Source: Chryseobacterium pennipullorum (lineage in GTDB: Bacteria > Bacteroidota > Bacteroidia > Flavobacteriales > Weeksellaceae). From it: a stretch of 64,000 bases of DNA. Of this stretch, positions 25,253 to 34,587 are shown piece after piece. The notes below the pieces were generated by a model. The model did no database searches and was not told where the DNA came from. It saw nothing but the letters and a program-made list of their open reading frames with translations. The first letter of the stretch is position 1. Every line of letters starts with the position of its first letter. Location: NCBI RefSeq assembly GCF_003384725.1, contig NZ_QNVV01000003.1, forward strand, positions 124,001 through 188,000, in the 5' to 3' direction. Position numbers and translations under genes: made by a program.

Positions 25253-27508
25253 TTAGTCTCTGTTTTTTACGATAATCCAGCCCGAGAATTTAACCGGTGT
25301 ATTCTTTGTGTTGTTTTCATTCCATGATATTGAATACCAGTAGTTGCCTGTAGGAACTCTTCTTCCGTTGGCAGTTCCGTCCCACCGGTATCTGTTGGAT
25401 TGGTCTGCTCTGAAGATCTGAGCTCCATATCTATCATAAATATTGATTTCCAGTCCTCTTTTGTTGGCCAGGGCAGAATAATCAATGGCGTCATTAATTC
25501 CGTCATCATTAGGGGTTATAACATTAACAAGATTAGGTACCGTGATGTTGATTTCAATAGGAATACAGTTATAGCTGTCCCTTACAAAGACTTTAGTCTC
25601 ACCTCTGGCTACATTGGTGAAGATATTGGAGTCCTGCCAGTTGATATTATCCATTGAATACTGATAAGGAGGGGTTCCTCCTTTTACATAAACGGTGACT
25701 TTGTTTCCTGAAATGTCAATATTGCTCACTACAGGGTTTTCCGCCGCATATATAGTTACGGTCTGAAGACTCACGCATTCCCCGGTCTTAAGCTTTACCC
25801 AATAAGTACCCACTCCCACATTGCTGATAGATTGTGTAGTGGCGCCTGTACTCCATTCATAGCTTTTGAAGCCGGGGCCGGCATCCAATGTAGTTTTGCT
25901 TTCCATACAGATGGTCTGGTCAGTCAGTACTCTGGAAAATACAGGAGCTAGAACGGTTAAGGTAACTTTAGCAATCGCGTAACATCCGTTTGAATTGAAT
26001 ACCTTTATATAGACTACGCCGGACGGAGCAGTGTATGCTGAAGCATTGGTAATTTCATTGGTGTCGTCAATTGCGTCTGTTAATGATGGATAGTATTTCT
26101 TTGTTAAGCCTCCCTGTGATACAATCGCTGTTGTAAGATTAAAGGATGCCAACGAAGGATTTGCTTCCAGGAAACATGATCTTATTTCGGTGTCGTTAAC
26201 AACCACTACAGGATGGATGTTCAGTGTAATTTTAGCCGTGCTTACACATCCCTGCGCAGTGGTTACCCGTACATAAATTGTTGCTGCCCCGGAAGCATAA
26301 GCGGTAGGATTCGTGATTTGATTGGTCCCTGCATTCAGGTCGGATAAAGTAGGGTAAAATTCTTTGATTACTCCAGGTAATGTAGTAACCGCTGCATCAT
26401 TGAGATCGAAAGTTGCCGTTCCGGCGTTGTTGTTATTACAACCTGTGAGGCTTGCATCCTCTGCGGCGAAAGGCGTAGGATCCAGCTGGATTACACCGTC
26501 TCCATTATCACAAAGGGTGGATGTCGGGTCTTTGATGACCACTTTAATAGTTGTATTTCCTGAATATTGAAAACTGGTAGGATTGGCAATAGGAGTGGAG
26601 CTTCCCAGCAGATAATAGGTGAAAATATAATTCCCCGGGTTGTTAACGAACTGTGAGTTGTATGAGGTAAGATCCACAACACCGTTTCCTGTGGCAGGGT
26701 TGGTACACACAAATGGGGTGATCGTATTGCTTAGAATAGGCACTTTGTCTACAAATACCTTTGCATTTTTAATCGAATGTCTGGCACTTGCACCTCCTGT
26801 TGCAGCCGAAAAACCAAAATATCCCTGTGTCATTCCTACGGCACCGCCTGACGGAGCAAAAGACTGGTCGGCGATCAGTACCCCGTCTATTCTTATTTTG
26901 ATGATCCAGTTAGTAGGGTTTGAAAGGTCTGTTTCACCATTTACTTCCACGTGCTTATACGTGTCTCCTACGAAAGGCTGAGTGGTAATCAGGTCGGGAG
27001 AATGAAAGGTGCTTCCGGGAGTATTATTGTATTCTATATTATTGCCCGCGGTATTGTTGGTCCCATATAAAACATGCACTTTACTCATCTGGCCTTCTGT
27101 GGTGTTGTTGAAGATGTCGAAGCCAACCATGAGCCCAGAAGCATTAGCCGGAATTCCCAGTCCTCCACCTGATACGAAGCCTGTAGGTGGATTGGCCAGA
27201 TACCAGAAGGTGAATCCGTCTCCTCTTCCAAATTGGGTCGTTCCGTTCCCGTCGATTCTGAAATCAAATTCGACCTTCCATTTATCACAGTAGCTTAAGG
27301 TAATAGGCGTTGCTAATTTGATAGCGCCGTATCTACTTGTCTGATCCGTTGTAAGCCTTATAAAATCTGTGCTTACAATGGCATCAGAAACAAGATCCCA
27401 TCCTGTGGTGTTAACAGGGTTTCCAGTTAGCTGATAGGTTTGAGAGAATGCCTTATGAGGCAGGCATACCAAGGTTACCAATAAAAAAAAGAGTATATTT
27501 TTTTTCAT
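25253..27508 (-). CDS. T9SS type B secreted protein with N-terminal L-type lectin domain (copy 1)
   Basis: 751 residues. A signal peptide ends at AFSQ (about 22). An L-type lectin domain covers about 25-255 (CDKWKVEFDFRI, GDGFTFWYLANPP, GLMVGFDIFNNT, HVEVNGETDLS, GYFGFSAATGGA, SARHSIKNAKVF). Two or three repeated beta-sandwich modules follow (CNNNNAGTATFDLNDAAV, FYPTLSDLNAGTNQITNP), then a module with TICMESKTTLDAGPGF and EWSTGATTQSI. Last is the gliding-motility-associated C-terminal domain (TIGR04131 type): VITPNDDGINDAIDY, IYDRYGAQIF, RWDGTANGRRVPTGNYWY, SGWIIVKNRD. The C-terminal domain directs export and surface attachment through T9SS. The lectin domain suggests glycan binding. One of four related proteins between 25.2 and 36.7 kb. 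Confidence 0.93.
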   Translation of the reverse strand: MKKNILFFLLVTLVCLPHKAFSQTYQLTGNPVNTTGWDLVSDAIVSTDFIRLTTDQTSRYGAIKLATPITLSYCDKWKVEFDFRIDGNGTTQFGRGDGFTFWYLANPPTGFVSGGGLGIPANASGLMVGFDIFNNTTEGQMSKVHVLYGTNNTAGNNIEYNNTPGSTFHSPDLITTQPFVGDTYKHVEVNGETDLSNPTNWIIKIRIDGVLIADQSFAPSGGAVGMTQGYFGFSAATGGASARHSIKNAKVFVDKVPILSNTITPFVCTNPATGNGVVDLTSYNSQFVNNPGNYIFTYYLLGSSTPIANPTSFQYSGNTTIKVVIKDPTSTLCDNGDGVIQLDPTPFAAEDASLTGCNNNNAGTATFDLNDAAVTTLPGVIKEFYPTLSDLNAGTNQITNPTAYASGAATIYVRVTTAQGCVSTAKITLNIHPVVVVNDTEIRSCFLEANPSLASFNLTTAIVSQGGLTKKYYPSLTDAIDDTNEITNASAYTAPSGVVYIKVFNSNGCYAIAKVTLTVLAPVFSRVLTDQTICMESKTTLDAGPGFKSYEWSTGATTQSISNVGVGTYWVKLKTGECVSLQTVTIYAAENPVVSNIDISGNKVTVYVKGGTPPYQYSMDNINWQDSNIFTNVARGETKVFVRDSYNCIPIEINITVPNLVNVITPNDDGINDAIDYSALANKRGLEINIYDRYGAQIFRADQSNRYRWDGTANGRRVPTGNYWYSISWNENNTKNTPVKFSGWIIVKNRD

Positions 27509-27610
27509 AGTGATTGGATTATGATGTTGTTGTTTATATGATACTGTTACTGCTGAATCATTGAAAATGTTTTTTTTATTCTTAATAAAAATAAGGATTT
27601 CGTCATCATG

Positions 27611-27640
27611 AAAACTGAGGCTGCCTCAGGAGTTTTTTTT
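27611..27640 (-). terminator. Hairpin downstream of the 27653-29911 gene
   Basis: Perfect palindrome CTGAGG-CTG-CCTCAG (27615-27629). The minus-strand T-run is short (TTTTC), so termination strength is uncertain. Confidence 0.55.
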
Positions 27641-27652
27641 GATATTAAAATA

Positions 27653-29911
27653 TTATTCTCTGTTTTTTACCAATACCCAGCCGGAATACTTGGTTTCCGT
27701 ATTGTTCTTGTTGTTTTCATTCCATGAAATGGTGTACCAATAGGTTCCGGTAACGATTCTTTTTCCCGAAGCTTTTCCATCCCAGGTAAAGTTTCTGGTT
27801 TTGTTGGCTTCATAGAGCTTATTGCCATACCGGTCATACACGGTGAAGACCAGATTTTTCTTATAGGCCAGTGCAGAATAATCTATAAAATCGTTTACGT
27901 TGTCACCGTTTGGAGTAATGGCGTTTACCAGATTAGGTACGGTAATCTGAACTTCAACGGGAGTACAGTTGTAAAAATCTTTTACAAAAACTCTTACCTC
28001 TCCTCGTGCAAGGCCTGTGAATGTGTTGGAATCCTGCCAGTTGGCTCCGTCCAATGAGTACTGATAGGGTGGAGTTCCGCCGGCAGTGTTTACGGTAATG
28101 GTATTATTGTGAATGTCAATACTTGAAATAACCGGGTTCGGAGAGGCCAGTACTTTTACTATTTGAGTCGTAATACAGTTTCCTGTTTTCAGTTTCACCC
28201 AGTAAGATCCTACTCCAATATCTTTGATCTCTTGAGTTGTTTCTCCCGTGCTCCATTCGTATCCGTCAAAACCAGTGCCTGCATCCAGGACTGTTCTCTC
28301 TCCGATGCAAATCGTTTTATCTTTAAGAATAGCAGATCTGACAGGGGGAAGAACGATAAGGTTGATTTTCGCAATATCGAAACATCCGTTGGCATCCGTT
28401 ACTTTTACATACACTGCAGTGGTTGTGGACATATACTGCAGAGGGTCCAAAATTGGATTCGTGCCGGTTAATGCGTTATTGACAGAGGTATAGTATTTTT
28501 TGGTAACTCCGGTCGTTAATGAAGTGACATCTGCTGTTGTCAGGTCAAAAACAGCATTTGAAATATTATTTTCAATAAAACATGATCTCAGGGTTGCTTC
28601 TCTTACAGGTGTTTCGGGATGGAAGGCAAGTGTAATCTTCGCTGTTCCCCCACACCCTTGCGGGGTGGTTACTTTTACATATACAACCCCCGGAGCAGAT
28701 ATATAATTATCCGGATAGAGAATCTCATTAGTGCCTGCATTCAGGTCATTTAATGTTTTATAATATTTTTTGACAATCCCCGGAACATTGCTGACGGCCG
28801 CGGAAGTAAGATTAAAAGTAGCAGTACCTGCTTTGTTATTGTTACATTCTGTGAGGGTTTTGTCTTCCGCTGTGAACGGTGCCAGGACGAGCTGGATCTG
28901 CCCGTCAGGATTATCGCAGAGTATCCCGGCGTTGTCTTTTACAACAACAGTTACGGTTGTATTCGCGTTAAACTGATAGTTGGTGGGATTGGCGATGGGA
29001 GTAGTGCTGCCCAATGGATAATAGGTGAAAGTATAATTGCTGAGGTTGCTGACAAACTGAGAATTAAAAGATGTCAGGTTCACTGTTCCATAACCGGTGG
29101 ACGGATTGGGACAGAAGGATTGTGTAGCCGAGTTTTGTAAAATAGGAACTTTATCAGTATAAATTTTTACATTCTTAATAGAATGCCTTGATCTTGCCCC
29201 GCCTGTAGAGGCTGAAAACCCAAAATATCCTACCGTCATGGCTGCAGCTGTGCCTGAAGGAGCAAATGACTGGTTACAGATGACCGTGCCATCCATAGTG
29301 ATTTTCACAATCCAGTTGGTGGGAGCTGCCGGGTCTACTTCTGCTGTTACTTCCACATGTTTAAAAGTGGTGCCCTGAAAAGGTTGTGTGCTATTCAGGT
29401 CCGGGGAGTGGAAAGAGCTTCCGGGAACATTAAAGAACTCTACATTGTTGTTGTCTGTAGTGTTGGGAACCTGCCCGTAAGCCACATGTACCTTACTCAT
29501 GGTGGTAGATGTAGTATTATTGTAAGTGTCAAATCCCACGATAAATCCTACAGCATTTTGTGAAACTCCGAGTCCGGAGCCCAATACGCTGGCAACTGGT
29601 GGATTGGCCAGATACCAAAAGGCGATTCCGTCCCCGTTATAGGATTGGTTGGAGTCCATTCTAAAATCAAATTCTACTCTCCATTTATCACAGTATTTTA
29701 AGTTTATGGGATCGTTGAGCCTGATAGATCCGGACTGGTCGTTGGTATCCGGAGTAATTTGAATAAAATCAGTATTTACCTGTGCTGGTGAAACTAATGT
29801 CCAGCCGGTAGTCGTGACCGGGTTGCCGGTAAGCTGATACGTTTGGGCGTAGAATTTCCCCGAAAGGCAAAGCAATACAAATGAAAAATAAAACAGTAAA
29901 TTTTTATTCAT
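27653..29911 (-). CDS. T9SS type B secreted protein with N-terminal L-type lectin domain (copy 2)
   Basis: 752 residues, same design as the protein at 25253: signal peptide to FYAQ (about 23), lectin domain (about 25-258: CDKWRVEFDFRM, GDGIAFWYLANPP, GFIVGFDTYNNT, SRHSIKNVKIY), repeated modules with CNNNKAGTATFNLTSAAV, a TICIGERTVLDAGTGF module, and the gliding-motility C-terminal domain (AITPNGDNVNDFIDY, VYDRYGNKLYE, WVLVKNRE). Its last 93 residues differ at only eight positions from those of the protein at 32339, which has a different N-terminal module, while its lectin part resembles copy 1. Likely surface-exposed and glycan-binding. Start and signal peptide are clear. Confidence 0.93.
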   Translation of the reverse strand: MNKNLLFYFSFVLLCLSGKFYAQTYQLTGNPVTTTGWTLVSPAQVNTDFIQITPDTNDQSGSIRLNDPINLKYCDKWRVEFDFRMDSNQSYNGDGIAFWYLANPPVASVLGSGLGVSQNAVGFIVGFDTYNNTTSTTMSKVHVAYGQVPNTTDNNNVEFFNVPGSSFHSPDLNSTQPFQGTTFKHVEVTAEVDPAAPTNWIVKITMDGTVICNQSFAPSGTAAAMTVGYFGFSASTGGARSRHSIKNVKIYTDKVPILQNSATQSFCPNPSTGYGTVNLTSFNSQFVSNLSNYTFTYYPLGSTTPIANPTNYQFNANTTVTVVVKDNAGILCDNPDGQIQLVLAPFTAEDKTLTECNNNKAGTATFNLTSAAVSNVPGIVKKYYKTLNDLNAGTNEILYPDNYISAPGVVYVKVTTPQGCGGTAKITLAFHPETPVREATLRSCFIENNISNAVFDLTTADVTSLTTGVTKKYYTSVNNALTGTNPILDPLQYMSTTTAVYVKVTDANGCFDIAKINLIVLPPVRSAILKDKTICIGERTVLDAGTGFDGYEWSTGETTQEIKDIGVGSYWVKLKTGNCITTQIVKVLASPNPVISSIDIHNNTITVNTAGGTPPYQYSLDGANWQDSNTFTGLARGEVRVFVKDFYNCTPVEVQITVPNLVNAITPNGDNVNDFIDYSALAYKKNLVFTVYDRYGNKLYEANKTRNFTWDGKASGKRIVTGTYWYTISWNENNKNNTETKYSGWVLVKNRE

Positions 29912-30071
29912 TGAATTGGGATTATTAATTCCTTGTAAATATATTAAATCCTAATAAATAAATATGTATTTAATGTTAATTTTGTTAAAAATTTCAATTT
30001 TTTTTCAAAAAAAATCATTAATTATGATAGACTAATGAATATTGTATTGCGAAAAGTGAATTTGTGTTAAT

Positions 30072-30548
30072 TTAAAAAAGCGAATTATTTTCCAGTGATT
30101 CGAAGTAAGTATCTACCTCCAGATTCGGTGATGCGGCAGCGGCAACGGCTAATTTATCACAGAGTTCGTTTTCGAAATGTCCGGCATGTCCTTTTATCCA
30201 GTGCATTTTGGGAGTATGCTGGTTATAGAGTTCAACAAACTTCTTCCAGAGATCAGGGTTTTTTACGTTTTTCCAGCCTCGCTTGATCCATCCTGCAATC
30301 CATTTCTGATTGATTGCGTCAGATACGTATTTGCTGTCAGTGTACACGTGGATCTCATTTTCGGTAGATTTCAGTTTTTCCAGAGCCGTGATAACGGCGA
30401 GAAGCTCCATCCTGTTGTTGGTAGTTTTCCGGAATCCTTTGGAAAAAGTTTTCTGATAGTTTTTTTCGGGAACACGCATGAGAATTCCATATCCTCCTTT
30501 TCCGGGATTTCCGCTGCAGGCACCATCGGTATAAATTTCGATTCTCAA
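30072..30548 (-). CDS. rnhA: Ribonuclease HI (TTG start)
   Basis: 158 residues. Cuts the RNA strand of RNA-DNA hybrids. Active-site carboxylates D8 (IYTDGACSGNPG), E48 (NRMELLAV), D71 (VYTDSKYV) and D131 (NELCDKLA), with the His loop KGHAGHFENE. The start codon is TTG at 30546-30548; no ATG or GTG nearby in frame gives the family N-terminus RIEIYTDGA. The protein ends soon after the family core. It lies 49 bases downstream of dnaB on the same strand. Confidence 0.95.
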   Translation of the reverse strand: MRIEIYTDGACSGNPGKGGYGILMRVPEKNYQKTFSKGFRKTTNNRMELLAVITALEKLKSTENEIHVYTDSKYVSDAINQKWIAGWIKRGWKNVKNPDLWKKFVELYNQHTPKMHWIKGHAGHFENELCDKLAVAAAASPNLEVDTYFESLENNSLF

Positions 30549-30597
30549 ACCTTTCTGTATAAAATTGAATTATGAAGCTGTATCTGAGGTCAGCTGT

Positions 30598-32184
30598 TTA
30601 AAATGGAAAATCATCATCGTCATCAAAATCATTCATCGATGAACCAGAAAGTTTTGAACTGTCCGGCAGGTCAAATGCCGCGCCCGGCTGGATGGTTGTT
30701 TTGATTTTATCAAACCCACTCGTTTCACCAAAGCTGGAAGGATATCCACCTCCTGCGCCTCCGTCGAAAGCTGCTTCAATATCGCCGAATTTTGCAAAAT
30801 GTTTTAAGAAAGATAATCTTACATCTGCCGTAGCTCCGTTCCTGTGTTTGGCGATAATCAGCTCAGCCTGATTTTCTGTAGAGGTTTCCTGTCCCTCATC
30901 ATCATTATCCCATACAGTGATCTTATAGTATTCCGGTCTGAAGATGAAAGATACAATATCCGCATCCTGCTCGATCGCTCCGGATTCTCTCAGGTCAGAA
31001 AGCTGAGGCCTTTTCCCGGGACGGGTCTCCACACTACGCGAAAGCTGGGAAAGTGCGATGACCGGAACATTAAGTTCTTTAGCAATTGCTTTTAATGAAC
31101 GGGAAATCATGGAAATTTCCTGCTCACGATTTCCAGCTCCCTTTCCACTGCTGCCGGCGGTCATCAGCTGAAGATAATCGACCATGATAATTCTTACCCC
31201 GTGCTGCATGACCAGTCTTCGGCACTTTGCACGAAAGTCAAATATCGAAAGGGAAGGTGTTTCATCAATATATAAAGGGGCGTTTTCCAGCTCCGAGACA
31301 TTAGAGAACAGTCTTTGCCATTCTTCGTCATCAAGCGTTCCCTTTCTGAGTTTTTCTGATGAAATTTTGGTCTCAGACGCAATCATCCTGGTGATCAGCT
31401 GTACAGAGGCCATCTCGAGAGAGAACAGTGCCATAGGAATTTTGTGACCTACAGCGATATTCCTTGCCATAGAAAGGAGGAATGCCGTTTTACCCATTGC
31501 GGGACGTGCGGCAATAATGATGAGGTCGGAATTTTGCCAGCCTCCGGTTTCCTTATCTATATCTCTGAACCCGGAAGGTACACCCGAAAGGCCCTGTTTG
31601 TCTTTCAAAGATTTGATGGTGTCGATCGCTTGCTTTACCAAAGAATTGGCTGTGTCAAATCCTTTTTTGATCGTTCCGTTGGTGATTTCAAAAAAAGACT
31701 GCTCGGCTTTGTCTAAGAGTTCGAAAACGTCAGTAGATTCCTTATAAGAAGAATCAATTACATTGGCAGAAACATTAATGAGGCTTCTTAAGATATATTT
31801 TTCAAGAATAACACGCACATGGTATTCAATATGCGCAGAGGAGCTTACTCCCATGGTCAGATCGATGATATAATGGTCACCTCCTGCCTGTGAGAGCTTA
31901 TCTTCTTTCTTTAAATCCTGGATGATCGTCATTAAATCTACCGGATGGTTGCCCTCATACAGCTTTAAAATGGAAGAAAAAATCACCTGATGTCTGGGAT
32001 CATAAAATACTTCCGAGGTAAGAAGGTCGATGGAGTGGTCAAGGCCTTTTTTGTCAATCAAAAAAGTTCCGATAACCAGTCTCTCGAAATCTACTGCATT
32101 GGGAGGCATTTTTCCATCCGCAATAGACAGCTCTTTTGCAAAGTTTCCGTGGGTGAGGGATGATAATGTTTCTTTCTGCGCCAT
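30598..32184 (-). CDS. dnaB: Replicative DNA helicase DnaB
   Basis: 528 residues. Hexameric fork helicase. N-terminal domain (about 25-150: PPNAVDFERLVIGTFLIDKKG, DLMTIIQDLKK), linker, and RecA-like C-terminal domain with Walker A ARPAMGKTAFLLSMARN, LFSLEMASVQL, Walker B IIMVDYLQLMTA, and the arginine-finger region SDLRESGAIEQDADIVSFIFRPEYY. No intein is seen. An acidic tail NDFDDDDDFPF ends the protein. It has a -7 box directly against its start codon, and its terminator-free 3' end leads into rnhA. Confidence 0.97.
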   Translation of the reverse strand: MAQKETLSSLTHGNFAKELSIADGKMPPNAVDFERLVIGTFLIDKKGLDHSIDLLTSEVFYDPRHQVIFSSILKLYEGNHPVDLMTIIQDLKKEDKLSQAGGDHYIIDLTMGVSSSAHIEYHVRVILEKYILRSLINVSANVIDSSYKESTDVFELLDKAEQSFFEITNGTIKKGFDTANSLVKQAIDTIKSLKDKQGLSGVPSGFRDIDKETGGWQNSDLIIIAARPAMGKTAFLLSMARNIAVGHKIPMALFSLEMASVQLITRMIASETKISSEKLRKGTLDDEEWQRLFSNVSELENAPLYIDETPSLSIFDFRAKCRRLVMQHGVRIIMVDYLQLMTAGSSGKGAGNREQEISMISRSLKAIAKELNVPVIALSQLSRSVETRPGKRPQLSDLRESGAIEQDADIVSFIFRPEYYKITVWDNDDEGQETSTENQAELIIAKHRNGATADVRLSFLKHFAKFGDIEAAFDGGAGGGYPSSFGETSGFDKIKTTIQPGAAFDLPDSSKLSGSSMNDFDDDDDFPF

Positions 32185-32188
32185 GGTG

Positions 32189-32196
32189 CAAAGATA
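32189..32196 (-). promoter_or_regulatory. -7 box (TATCTTTG) 4 bases from the dnaB start
   Basis: Minus-strand TATCTTTG-N4-ATG, predicting a leaderless or nearly leaderless dnaB mRNA. Confidence 0.5.
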
Positions 32197-32285
32197 GTTT
32201 ATTTAAAAAATAATAGAAAAATAGTATTCAACAAATTACTAGCAGTCTTTCTGGAAATGCTGTAAACAGACAGGTGAGGTGTGTT

Positions 32286-32317
32286 GATAAAAAAATCACC
32301 CCTGTCTGAGGTGATTC
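32286..32317 (-). terminator. Terminator of the 32339-34486 gene
   Basis: AATCACCCC (32294-32302) pairs with GAGGTGATT (32308-32316, one G-T pair) around a 5-base loop. A T-run follows on the minus strand. Confidence 0.85.
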
Positions 32318-32338
32318 TAAAAATACATTAATAAAAAA

Positions 32339-34486
32339 TTATTCTTTATTTTTTACCAATACCCATCCTGAGTATTTGGTTTCCGTATTGTTTTTGTCAT
32401 TTTCGTTCCACGATATGGTATACCAATAGGTTCCGGTTGGAATTCTCTTGCCGAATGCCATTCCGTCCCACGTGAAGTTTCTGGATTTATTCGCTTCATG
32501 CAACTTGTTTCCGTATCGGTCATACACAATGAATACTAGGTTTTTTTTGTACGCCAGCGCAGAGTAGTCAATAAAATCATTGACATTGTCCCCGTTAGGA
32601 GTGATGGCGTTCACAAGGTTAGGCACTGTAACGGTAATCTGGATAGGAGTACAGTTATAAGAGTCTTTTACATAGATGGTATTCTCTCCTCTTGGAAGTC
32701 CTGTAAAGCTGTTGGAATCCTGCCACGTAGCTCCGTCTATAGAGTATTTATATGGAGGAACCCCGCCTGTAGCTGTCACGGTGATGGCATTGTTGGTAAT
32801 ATCAATATTTGAAATAACAGGCTGCAGAGAAGCTCGGATATGCACTTCCTGAAGGGTGTAGCATTCTCCGGTCTTAAGTTTTACCCAATACGCTCCAATG
32901 CCTACATTACTGATGGAGCTTGTAGTAGCTCCTGTGCTCCATTCATAGCCATCAAATCCAGGTCCTGCATCCAATGTGGTTTTACTTTCTGCACAGATTG
33001 TTTTATCTTTTAAAACCGCTGATTTTACCGGTGGAAGAACTTTCAGTTCAATCTTAGCGATCGAATAACAAAGCTGATCATTATTTACTCTTACATATAC
33101 CGTAGTACTTGTTGAAAGAAAGCTTGGCGGATTTAAGATAGGGTTCGCCTGATTCTTAGCATCATCCAGCGTAAGGTAATATTTTTTTACGGTTCCGGCC
33201 GGAACTGGAGTTGGAAGACCAATGGAAGCTTTAGTAAGGTCAAATGTAGAACGGGTGATATCGTTTTCTATATAACAGTTTTCTATCAGTGCATCAGTAA
33301 GTGTAATAGTAGGATAGAAGAGAAGTCTTACAGTCGTCGTAGCTATACATCCGAATGTAGAGATCACTTTTACATGTATTGTTGCTTCCGGGGAAACGTA
33401 ATTTGCCGGATCGGTGATTTCATTGGTATCTGCAGTAAGATCTGCAAGAGTAGGGTAGTATTTGATAACTGCTCCTGCTCCGCCAAATACATTGGCTGTT
33501 GTAAGATCGTATTTTGCAGTACCAGCCCCATTGTTATTACAAGAGTACAGCGTTGCGGTAGTGGCGGTAATACTTGCGTTTACAAATTTGAATTTTCCGG
33601 TGATGAAACATCCGTTAGCAGGGTTGGTTGGGTTGGCTGGGTCGCGGAAAACTACTCTGTAATAGTAGGTTGTAGCTCCGTTTACCGTTGTTATTGTAAG
33701 TGGGTTGTCCCCTGTAAGAGCGTCATTGGTGTCTTTGTGATAAGTTACATTGAAATTGCTGTTGTTTCCGTTAATGATTCCTGCGCTAAGCGTTGAAAAA
33801 TCAAACTGAGTTGGAAGACCGCAAACCATAACAGTGCTTGGCTCATTAACGTCAGCTGCAGGAATGCCCGGTGTAATGAACGGGTTTGGTGCCAGAGCGG
33901 GATCATTAAATGCAGAACTTAAACTTGCGGTACCGCCCCATTCCATTGAGAAGCCATTGGCCGATTCACTGAAGTTATCAATAACCAGATAATAGGTTTC
34001 ACCAGCCTGTACATCCATATAAGGACTCCATTTACCACTATTCATACTGGCAGTAGTTCCCGGAGGGTTGGTAGGAAAAACAGCAGGTGGAGCAAGGGCC
34101 AGGTCAAGACCGGTGTCCCCGTCTGTAGGTGAGTAGTTGCAGCGTAAAGGCTGTATGAAAATGTATTGCGAATCATGTAAAGAGGCACATCCGTTGGTGG
34201 TAGGCCCATACACTGCAAAATCATAGTCATCTTCCTGATCATTAGGCTTAATGGTAAAGGCTAAGGTTCCGGAAGTAGATACTGTGAAAGTGTACCATAC
34301 AGAATATTTCTCGTTACTTCCCAGACATCCTCCATTTTGCTTTAGGATCTCTACGATATTTCCAACCCCTGAAGGGGTATAGGAAATGTTTGAATTACCG
34401 CAGATAGGAATTGCTGTAATACAGTCGGACTGCGAATAGACTGCCTGTGTTATCAATAAAATAAAAAGAAGTAGTATTTTTTTCAT
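32339..34486 (-). CDS. T9SS type B secreted protein with PPC-like N-terminal domain (copy 1)
   Basis: 715 residues. Signal peptide to VYSQ (about 18), then a domain with SDCITAIPICGN, EKYSVWYTFTVSTSGTLAF, DDYDFAVYGPT, GETYYLVIDNFS and GFSMEWGG, which looks like a bacterial pre-peptidase (PPC-like) beta-sandwich of surface proteins. Then come repeat modules (CNNNGAGTAKYDLTTANV, YYPTLADLTADTNEITDP), a TICAESKTTLDAGPGF module, and the gliding-motility C-terminal domain (AITPNGDNVNDFIDY, VYDRYGNKLHE, WVLVKNKE). Exported by T9SS and probably anchored at the cell surface. The C-terminus is nearly the same as in the lectin protein at 27653. Confidence 0.92.
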   Translation of the reverse strand: MKKILLLFILLITQAVYSQSDCITAIPICGNSNISYTPSGVGNIVEILKQNGGCLGSNEKYSVWYTFTVSTSGTLAFTIKPNDQEDDYDFAVYGPTTNGCASLHDSQYIFIQPLRCNYSPTDGDTGLDLALAPPAVFPTNPPGTTASMNSGKWSPYMDVQAGETYYLVIDNFSESANGFSMEWGGTASLSSAFNDPALAPNPFITPGIPAADVNEPSTVMVCGLPTQFDFSTLSAGIINGNNSNFNVTYHKDTNDALTGDNPLTITTVNGATTYYYRVVFRDPANPTNPANGCFITGKFKFVNASITATTATLYSCNNNGAGTAKYDLTTANVFGGAGAVIKYYPTLADLTADTNEITDPANYVSPEATIHVKVISTFGCIATTTVRLLFYPTITLTDALIENCYIENDITRSTFDLTKASIGLPTPVPAGTVKKYYLTLDDAKNQANPILNPPSFLSTSTTVYVRVNNDQLCYSIAKIELKVLPPVKSAVLKDKTICAESKTTLDAGPGFDGYEWSTGATTSSISNVGIGAYWVKLKTGECYTLQEVHIRASLQPVISNIDITNNAITVTATGGVPPYKYSIDGATWQDSNSFTGLPRGENTIYVKDSYNCTPIQITVTVPNLVNAITPNGDNVNDFIDYSALAYKKNLVFIVYDRYGNKLHEANKSRNFTWDGMAFGKRIPTGTYWYTISWNENDKNNTETKYSGWVLVKNKE

Positions 34487-34542
34487 TGTTGAAATGATTT
34501 TAGTGAAACAATGGGAGTGAAATATTTTATCATCCTATAAAT

Positions 34543-34573
34543 ATAGAAAAAAAAGCCGCCAGAGCGGCTTTTA
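34543..34573 (-). terminator. Terminator of the 34588-36654 gene
   Basis: AAAAGCCGC (34551-34559) pairs with GCGGCTTTT (34564-34572) around CAGA, followed by eight T on the minus strand. Confidence 0.92.
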
Positions 34574-34587
34574 ATGTATTAAATGAA